From an uncultured Collinsella sp. (GTDB taxonomy: Bacteria; Actinomycetota; Coriobacteriia; Coriobacteriales; Coriobacteriaceae), in NCBI GenBank assembly GCA_900545615.1, contig UQZM01000056.1:1-11945 (forward strand): 11,945 bases of DNA. Reading direction: 5' to 3'. The notes under the pieces were generated by a model that was not told where the DNA came from, did no database searches, and saw only the letters and a list, made by a program, of their open reading frames with translations. Each line of letters opens with the position of its first letter. Within the stretch, counting starts at the first letter, position 1. The translations under genes were made by a program, and so were the position numbers. Positions 7,458 through 11,945 of the stretch are shown here, piece by piece.

Positions 7458-8465
7458 CTATCCCCTAAATTCAAAGGTGCTCAGGCCAAACGTCAGCAGA
7501 TCGCCGTTGCGCAGCGGGCAGCGCGTGATGCGGCGGTTGTTGACGAGCGTGCCGTTGGTGGAATTGAGGTCCTCGATCGACCAGTCCGAACCGGTAAAGG
7601 TGAGCTGGGCGTGACGGCGCGACACGTTGGGGTCGCGCAGGGCGATGTCAGAAACCGAACGCTCGCGACCGATGGTCACCTGCGCGGAAGTGATGCTGTG
7701 GCTCTCGCCGCTCACGACGTCGACGAGCTGGGCGAGCGGGCGCTGCGGGGCGCGGGTGCTCGCCATGTTGGAGGCAATACCGGCCGCGGCGCCAAGGCCC
7801 ACGGCGGCGCCGGTCGCGGCGGCTCCGCCCATACCGGCGAGGGCGTCACGAGAGACGGTCTGCGGCACGGGGATGGGCGCGGCGGGGTCGGGGACGTTGG
7901 GCGCAAAGGGATCGGCCACGGCGAGCGGGTCGGGAGCGGCGGCACGGGGCGTCGGCTGCTGGGGCATGGCGGCGGGGCGCTGTTGCTGCGGAGCGGCGAA
8001 TTGCTGCTTACCGGCGCGGGGAGCGCTGGCGGCGCGGCTTGCGGCCGAGTTGTTCTGGCCCAGGCCATTCTGGTAGGCGCGCTCTTCCTCGTACAGACGA
8101 CCGAGCGTGGGGGCGTCGACGTTCTCGGCAAAGACCGAGAACTTACCGGCACGCAGCTGCGGGTCGATCATAAAGCGAACGAGAGGTTCGCCGACAAACA
8201 CATAGCGGCGCTTTTCGGCCTGTGCCTTCACAAACTCGCGGACTTCGCGCGAAAGCTCGGGGTAGAACGGGGCGAGCATGGGATCGTCGTCGGCGGCGAT
8301 CAGGATGGTATAGAGTGCCGGCGCCGTGTTGACGCCGTTGATCACCAGAGTCTGATCCTCCATGTCGCGAGCGGCCTGCTTGGCAAGCTTCTTAAAGGAG
8401 AACGGGGCACGGGTGGCACCGAAGATGCCGGCCACGTGGTCCTCGAAGATGTTCAGGAAGTTCAC
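7458..8465 (-). CDS. fhaA: FhaA-type protein: DUF3662 domain plus C-terminal FHA domain
   Basis: Cytoplasmic phosphothreonine-binding protein of 335 residues. The N-terminal ~125 residues (MNFLNIFED..., with KKLAKQAARDMEDQT) match the FhaA N-terminal domain (DUF3662) in layout. A long linker (about 135-245) is rich in Ala, Pro and Gln and includes a Gly/Ala stretch (about 209-235). The C-terminal FHA domain (about 245-335) has Gly266-Arg267, SRRH (282-285) and LNSTNGT (300-306). In mycobacteria FhaA binds the phosphorylated pseudokinase domain of MviN/MurJ and helps control lipid II export; that role is inferred here. The start is GTG at 8465, in a GTGA overlap with the kinase stop, with GGAGAG 9 bases upstream. 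It is coupled to fhaB downstream by a 6-base gap. Confidence 0.93.
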   Translation of the reverse strand: MNFLNIFEDHVAGIFGATRAPFSFKKLAKQAARDMEDQTLVINGVNTAPALYTILIAADDDPMLAPFYPELSREVREFVKAQAEKRRYVFVGEPLVRFMIDPQLRAGKFSVFAENVDAPTLGRLYEEERAYQNGLGQNNSAASRAASAPRAGKQQFAAPQQQRPAAMPQQPTPRAAAPDPLAVADPFAPNVPDPAAPIPVPQTVSRDALAGMGGAAATGAAVGLGAAAGIASNMASTRAPQRPLAQLVDVVSGESHSITSAQVTIGRERSVSDIALRDPNVSRRHAQLTFTGSDWSIEDLNSTNGTLVNNRRITRCPLRNGDLLTFGLSTFEFRG

Positions 8466-10315
8466 GAAAGATCACTCTCCGTATAGGTTCTTTGGTATCC
8501 GAGCAAATATAGGCATATCCCAACGATTATAGAGGATAGGGTTCCCGCAACCGACGCCTTGGCGACGACCGCGGCTGCAAGGCTGGCAATTTCCATATGG
8601 TGTGCAAGACAGGACGCCGCTGCGCAGCCGATGCCGGTGACAGCGATGGCGGCGATTGCGGCAAGGTTTGAGCCCTGATCGGCACGCTTGGCGTGGACAT
8701 TGAGCAGCGCAGATGACGCCGCGGCAGTTGCCGCGACCAGCACAAAGGCAGCCCAAAGGAGCGGGTCTCCCAGCGCTGCGGCAACGTTACCGAGCCCCAG
8801 CACGCCTCCGGCTGAAAGCGCGACCGTGGCCAGACGGGCAAAAAGCGCGCCCATGCCCGTTGCCGCGGCGGCGCTTGTCGGGCCGAGCCAAAATGACGCG
8901 ACGCCGGCGGCGACCCCAGCTGCCAGGAAGGTATTGCCGGTCAGACAGCCAAGCGCGAGTGCACAGGTGAGCGCGGCGCTCGCGGCAGCCTCGGTACGAC
9001 CCCAGGCGATCCACCAACCGGACATGGCGGCGGCAAAGATCACCGCGACGGGCAGCATCGACAGGATGCCCTGTGCCTGCATGGTGGCGTTGGCCATGAG
9101 CACCAAAAAGCCCACAGCCGAGATGGCCGAGCCAATCTGGGGGGCCAGGCCAGCCGCCGCGCCGATCGCGATGGCCGCAATGACCAGGCCGGGAAGCGCC
9201 GCGACCCCGGCCGTTTGCATCAGCAAAAAGCTAAAGGTGCCGCACGTTAGCGCCGAGATAGCGCGCATGGTGTAGTCGCGCGCATGGCTCCAGCGCGTGC
9301 CCGCCCAGCCGAGTGCGGGGTCGACCTCGATGGCGTCGTCCTCGTAGTGCGACGGCTCGATGCCGTCGAGCTCCTGCTCGTCATCCGAAAGCTCGCCAAC
9401 CATTTGCTCCAGGCTGCGACGGCCCTCGCGCACGCTGCCCAGACCGGCAAGGAGCTGGTCGCAAAATGCCTCGATGCTGTTGGGGCGGTCCTGCGGCATG
9501 GGGGAGAGCGCGCTCATGAGCGCGCTCTCGGCTCCCGGGGGAAAGTGTGGTATCAGCTCGCTGGGATAGGTGGCGCCGCCGATGATGCGGTCGAGCGAGT
9601 CGGCGGGCGTGGCCGCCATAAAGGGAGCGCTGCCGCACAGGCCCTCATAGATCACACAGGCGAGGGCAAAGACATCGGCGCGCTCGTCGACCGTGCCGGT
9701 CTCGATATCGAGCTGCTCGGGCGGCATGTAGCCGATGGTGCCGCCGCGCGAGCCGCCAAAGCCACCGGCGGACGACAGCCGCGCCATGCCAAAGTCGGTG
9801 AGCTTTACATTGCCCGAGTGGTCGATGAGCACGTTGGCGGGCTTAATGTCCAGGTGGAGTACGCCATTACTATGGGCGAAGGTGAGCGCCTGGCCCAGGG
9901 CATCGGCAATGGCCGCGGCCTCGTCAAAGGTAAGTGAGTGGCCGTCCACGCGGTACAAAAACTCGGCCAGCGACATGCCATCGACATATTCCATAACCAG
10001 GTAGGCATAGGCTGTGTCGTGCGTAAAGTCGATGACCTGCACGATATTGGGATGTTGAAGCATGGCGGCAGTGTGCGCCTCGCGCAGGACATCCATGATG
10101 TCGCTGGCGGGCATGCCGGCACCGTTGATAAGGGGGATGCGCTTAATGGCGACGCGGCGGCGCAGGTGCGTGTCGCGGCAGATCTCGATGGAGCCAAAAC
10201 CGCCGGTCGCAAGTGTCTCGAGCGGCTGGTACCGCTTGAGCAGCTCGCGAGAGCTGGTGCCCTCCAAAGGAACGTCCGGCGAGAACCGGGCGGTATGTTG
10301 CGAGAAAAGCGGCAT
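8462..10315 (-). CDS. Ser/Thr protein kinase with polytopic membrane C-terminus
   Basis: First gene of the operon, 617 residues. The kinase domain covers about 28-290: Lys58 (VAIK), catalytic loop HLDIKPANV (154-162, Asp156, Asn161), DFG 174-176 and GTIGYMPPEQ (192-201). The glycine loop reads ATGGFG (36-41), so its first Gly is Ala. The usual Arg before the catalytic Asp is Leu155, so this is a non-RD kinase that may not need activation-loop phosphorylation. The activation segment is Gly-rich (GGFGGSRGG). An acidic linker (about 305-333) leads to about nine or ten Ala/Gly-rich membrane spans (352-607) and a short polar end. There are no PASTA repeats or large outer domain. The ATG at 10315 has GAGGG 6 bases upstream; a TTG at 10321 would abut that site. 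It may take the role of PknA, which is absent beside pknB, but it is not an obvious PknA orthologue. Confidence 0.93.
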   Translation of the reverse strand: MPLFSQHTARFSPDVPLEGTSSRELLKRYQPLETLATGGFGSIEICRDTHLRRRVAIKRIPLINGAGMPASDIMDVLREAHTAAMLQHPNIVQVIDFTHDTAYAYLVMEYVDGMSLAEFLYRVDGHSLTFDEAAAIADALGQALTFAHSNGVLHLDIKPANVLIDHSGNVKLTDFGMARLSSAGGFGGSRGGTIGYMPPEQLDIETGTVDERADVFALACVIYEGLCGSAPFMAATPADSLDRIIGGATYPSELIPHFPPGAESALMSALSPMPQDRPNSIEAFCDQLLAGLGSVREGRRSLEQMVGELSDDEQELDGIEPSHYEDDAIEVDPALGWAGTRWSHARDYTMRAISALTCGTFSFLLMQTAGVAALPGLVIAAIAIGAAAGLAPQIGSAISAVGFLVLMANATMQAQGILSMLPVAVIFAAAMSGWWIAWGRTEAAASAALTCALALGCLTGNTFLAAGVAAGVASFWLGPTSAAAATGMGALFARLATVALSAGGVLGLGNVAAALGDPLLWAAFVLVAATAAASSALLNVHAKRADQGSNLAAIAAIAVTGIGCAAASCLAHHMEIASLAAAVVAKASVAGTLSSIIVGICLYLLGYQRTYTESDLS

Positions 10316-10345
10316 GGCCAACCCTCGTGCGTTTAAAGTTCGTTT

Positions 10346-10377
10346 GCGAGCGGCGGGCGCGGGGCCGAGCCGTTCGC
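10346..10377 (-). promoter_or_regulatory. hairpin in the operon leader
   Basis: Arms 10369-10377 and 10346-10354 form eight of nine pairs around a 14-base loop in the minus-strand RNA, with one A-C mismatch. From the predicted promoter it would lie about 10 bases after the transcription start and end about 30 bases before the kinase ATG. No U tract follows it. It may stabilise the 5' end or influence translation; this is inference only. Confidence 0.4.
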
Positions 10378-10395
10378 GGTGGCATAGATGCTGCT

Positions 10396-10426
10396 AGTGT
10401 AGCACGCGCAGATGGGCGACATTCAA
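10396..10426 (-). promoter_or_regulatory. predicted promoter of the kinase-fha-pstP-pbp operon
   Basis: On the minus strand, -35 TTGAAT (10426-10421) and -10 TACACT (10401-10396) are separated by 19 bases. The -10 is preceded by TGC, forming an extended -10, which can compensate for the long spacer. The leader to the kinase ATG at 10315 would be about 75 bases. The site lies in the only sizeable gap upstream of the six-gene cluster. Confidence 0.6.
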
Positions 10427-10463
10427 TTTAAGCTCCGTCTGGGGTCTGGACCCTGCGTCCGGC

Positions 10464-11180
10464 CTAGCGCTTCTTCTTGTTCTTCTTCTGCTTGCGCTGC
10501 TTGCCCTTGGCCTCCTGGGGCTTGTCGCCCTGCTTGGCCTCGGCGGCGGCCTTCTCGGCCTTCATTTTCTTCTTCTTGGTCTCGATACGGAGTTTTTTGT
10601 TGATGCGGGCCTTGAGGAAGGGACCGAACTGCTCGGCATCGCCACGGACGAAGGTGTCCTTGGGGATCGTCACGCCCTGGTCGGCGAACATGGCCACAAA
10701 GATGCGCTCGCCGTCGAGTACGTGGTCGAGCTTCTCAAACGGGAAGAACTGCGACTTGCCGCTCTTACCCCATACCATCAGACCGTCCTCGTTGGCGGCG
10801 ACGCGGCGATAGCGGCCACCCATGGACTCGTCGGCCTCAACGGCGTCGATAAAGTCGCGGGCGAGGGTGTGGTGAAGGTTCTTGCTCCACCAGGCCAAAA
10901 AGGCGCCGAATACGATCAGGACGACGCCAAACTTGATCCAGTTGTCGCCGGCCACCAGCATGCCGATACCGATGAGCGCGGCAATCGCGGCGGTGACGTA
11001 CAGGGAGCCGCGACGCCTGGGCGAGGCGACCAGGCGGGCGAAGTCGGTGACCAGGTCGTTTTCGTACTGGTACTCGTTGAGGTACAGGATGCCGTCGTCG
11101 GCTGCGGCCTGCTCCTCGAGCGCGACCTCGACCTGGTCGGCTGCTTCGGAGGGAACGAGGTTGCTCTCTGCGTCTGCCAT
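10464..11180 (-). CDS. two-span membrane protein, probably YcxB-like
   Basis: Protein of 238 residues with unknown function. An acidic N-terminus (1-55) precedes two membrane spans (about 60-77 and 82-98) with a very short turn, so both ends should be cytoplasmic. A folded part (about 100-195) resembles the YcxB-like C-terminal domain: it has the RYRRVAANEDGLMVW strand pattern and FFPFEKLDHVLDGERIF. The tail (196-238) is almost wholly Lys/Gln/Ala/Glu with a Lys-Lys-Lys-Arg end, and could bind nucleic acid, phospholipid heads or ribosomes. The ATG at 11180 is chosen for AGGAG 10 bases upstream. The frame extends to 11387, but that part would overlap dnaX and has no binding site. It is divergent from dnaX and separated by 148 bases from the kinase operon. 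The family call is a pattern judgement and is less certain than the gene itself. Confidence 0.85.
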   Translation of the reverse strand: MADAESNLVPSEAADQVEVALEEQAAADDGILYLNEYQYENDLVTDFARLVASPRRRGSLYVTAAIAALIGIGMLVAGDNWIKFGVVLIVFGAFLAWWSKNLHHTLARDFIDAVEADESMGGRYRRVAANEDGLMVWGKSGKSQFFPFEKLDHVLDGERIFVAMFADQGVTIPKDTFVRGDAEQFGPFLKARINKKLRIETKKKKMKAEKAAAEAKQGDKPQEAKGKQRKQKKNKKKR

Positions 11181-11218
11181 GCTCTTTGGACTCCTATCGC
11201 GGCGGGCTCGCCGTACGG

Positions 11219-11232
11219 GTATTATGGAATAC
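11219..11232. promoter_or_regulatory. inverted repeat in the divergent dnaX promoter region
   Basis: GTATT-ATGG-AATAC is a perfect 5-bp inverted repeat in the only A/T-rich patch (about 11219-11240) of the 115-base gap between two divergent genes. It contains -10-like boxes on both strands: TATTAT at 11220-11225 on plus and CATAAT on minus. No good -35 was found at normal spacing for either. It may be a promoter core, an operator, or both. Confidence 0.35.
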
Positions 11233-11295
11233 AGTATGCCGTGCGACCGCATGGCCGCCGCGGCAACAAGACTCAGTATACCCGGGGGAGCACCC

Positions 11296-11945
11296 ATGGA
11301 ATCGTTGTACCGAAAGTATCGCCCGCTCACCTTCGACTCCGTGGTGGGCCAGCAGCATATCGTCTCGACGCTCGAGCACGCCATCACCGAGGGGCGCCTG
11401 TCCCACGCCTACCTGTTCTGCGGACCGCGCGGCACGGGCAAGACCACCATGGCGCGCATTCTGGCCAAGGCGCTGCTGTGCCGCAATGCCGAGGCGGCGC
11501 GCGCCGAGGGTGCGAGCGGCTGCATGCCCGACGGTACTTGCGAGGAGTGCGAGCTCATTGCCGAGGGTAACCACCCAGACGTTTACGAGCTCGATGCCGC
11601 CTCCCGCACGGGCGTGGACAATGTGCGCGAGGAAATCATCAACTCCGTCAACTTTGCCCCGGTGCGCGGCAAGTACAAGATCTATATCATCGACGAGGTC
11701 CACATGCTCACAACGGCGGCGTTTAACGCGCTGCTCAAGACTCTCGAGGAGCCGCCGGCACACGTGATCTTTGTGCTGTGCACCACCGACCCGCAAAAGA
11801 TTCTGGAGACCATCCTCTCGCGCTGCCAGCGCTTCGATTTCCACCGCATCGGCAACGAGGATATCGAGCATCGCCTGTCTTACGTGTGTGAGCAGGAGGG
11901 CTTCGATTACGACGACGAGGCGCTGGCCATTGTGGCGCGTCATGC
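11296..11945 (+). CDS. dnaX: DNA polymerase III gamma/tau subunit DnaX, N-terminal part
   Basis: Clamp-loader ATPase; only the first 216 residues lie in the window and the gene runs off the right edge. The start ATG has GGGGGAG with a 5-base gap. Motifs in order: the MESLYRKYRPLTF opening typical of DnaX, Walker A GPRGTGKT (43-50), a four-cysteine zinc module (Cys62, Cys76, Cys82, Cys85), Walker B IIDEVH (131-136), LLKTLEEPP (147-154), sensor-1 TTD (163-165) and the SRC arginine-finger motif (175-177). The zinc cysteines are spaced wider than in Escherichia coli. Downstream, ybaB and recR commonly follow dnaX, but they are outside the window, as is any internal frameshift signal for gamma. 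Short overlapping frames on either strand in 11186-11943 are shadows of this gene. Confidence 0.97.
   Translation, partial: MESLYRKYRPLTFDSVVGQQHIVSTLEHAITEGRLSHAYLFCGPRGTGKTTMARILAKALLCRNAEAARAEGASGCMPDGTCEECELIAEGNHPDVYELDAASRTGVDNVREEIINSVNFAPVRGKYKIYIIDEVHMLTTAAFNALLKTLEEPPAHVIFVLCTTDPQKILETILSRCQRFDFHRIGNEDIEHRLSYVCEQEGFDYDDEALAIVARH

Noticed and set aside
6783..8486. Plus-strand open frame across fhaA, fhaB and the phosphatase start
   Set aside because: Spans three well-supported minus-strand genes and their coupled junctions; no recognisable domain.
10316..10321. TTG start two codons upstream in the lead kinase
   Set aside because: The GAGGG site would directly abut the TTG; the ATG at 10315 has proper spacing.
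10442..10453. Short inverted repeat after the YcxB-like gene as a terminator
   Set aside because: Only four or five strong pairs, tiny loop and no U tract; termination there is not supported.
11181..11387. N-terminal extension of the YcxB-like frame
   Set aside because: Would run through the divergent promoter gap into dnaX; the ATG at 11180 has AGGAG upstream.

Overview
The window comes from a high-G+C Gram-positive genome. The gene order fhaA-fhaB-pstP-rodA/pbpA-pknB is the actinobacterial cell-wall and division kinase cluster. The fused SEDS-transpeptidase gene, the missing pknA next to pknB, and the general protein style suggest Coriobacteriia, most likely Collinsella or a close relative. 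That placement is an inference; no rRNA marker is present.

Layout. Positions 1-158 hold no supported gene, but a perfect GC-rich hairpin (76-106) fits a terminator for the minus-strand operon. Six minus-strand genes then run from about 10315 down to 159. In transcription order they are: an unusual Ser/Thr kinase with a many-pass membrane tail (8462-10315), fhaA (7458-8465), fhaB (7035-7451), a PP2C phosphatase of the PstP type with a long N-terminal extension (5140-7038), a FtsW/RodA-class B PBP fusion (2253-5123) and the PASTA kinase pknB (159-2120). The first five are tightly packed: GTGA and ATGA overlaps and gaps of 6 and 16 bases. pknB is set apart by 132 bases that contain a hairpin. 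A promoter with an extended -10 lies at 10396-10426. Upstream on the same strand is a small membrane protein of the YcxB-like type (10464-11180). It is divergent from dnaX (11296 to the window end, plus strand).

How the genes work together. PknB has extracellular PASTA repeats of the type that bind peptidoglycan fragments or lipid II. The PP2C phosphatase is its expected antagonist. The two FHA proteins read phosphothreonine marks. The SEDS-PBP fusion carries both glycan polymerisation and transpeptidation in one chain. The first kinase is the least ordinary member: its catalytic loop reads HLD instead of HRD, its glycine loop lacks the first glycine, and about half of the protein is Ala/Gly-rich membrane segments without an external sensor domain.

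Nothing indicates a mobile element, phage, CRISPR array or RNA gene. The region is chromosomal core, and the points of interest are domain architecture and possible regulatory hairpins. Long open frames on the plus strand opposite these genes are antisense shadows of high-G+C coding sequence.
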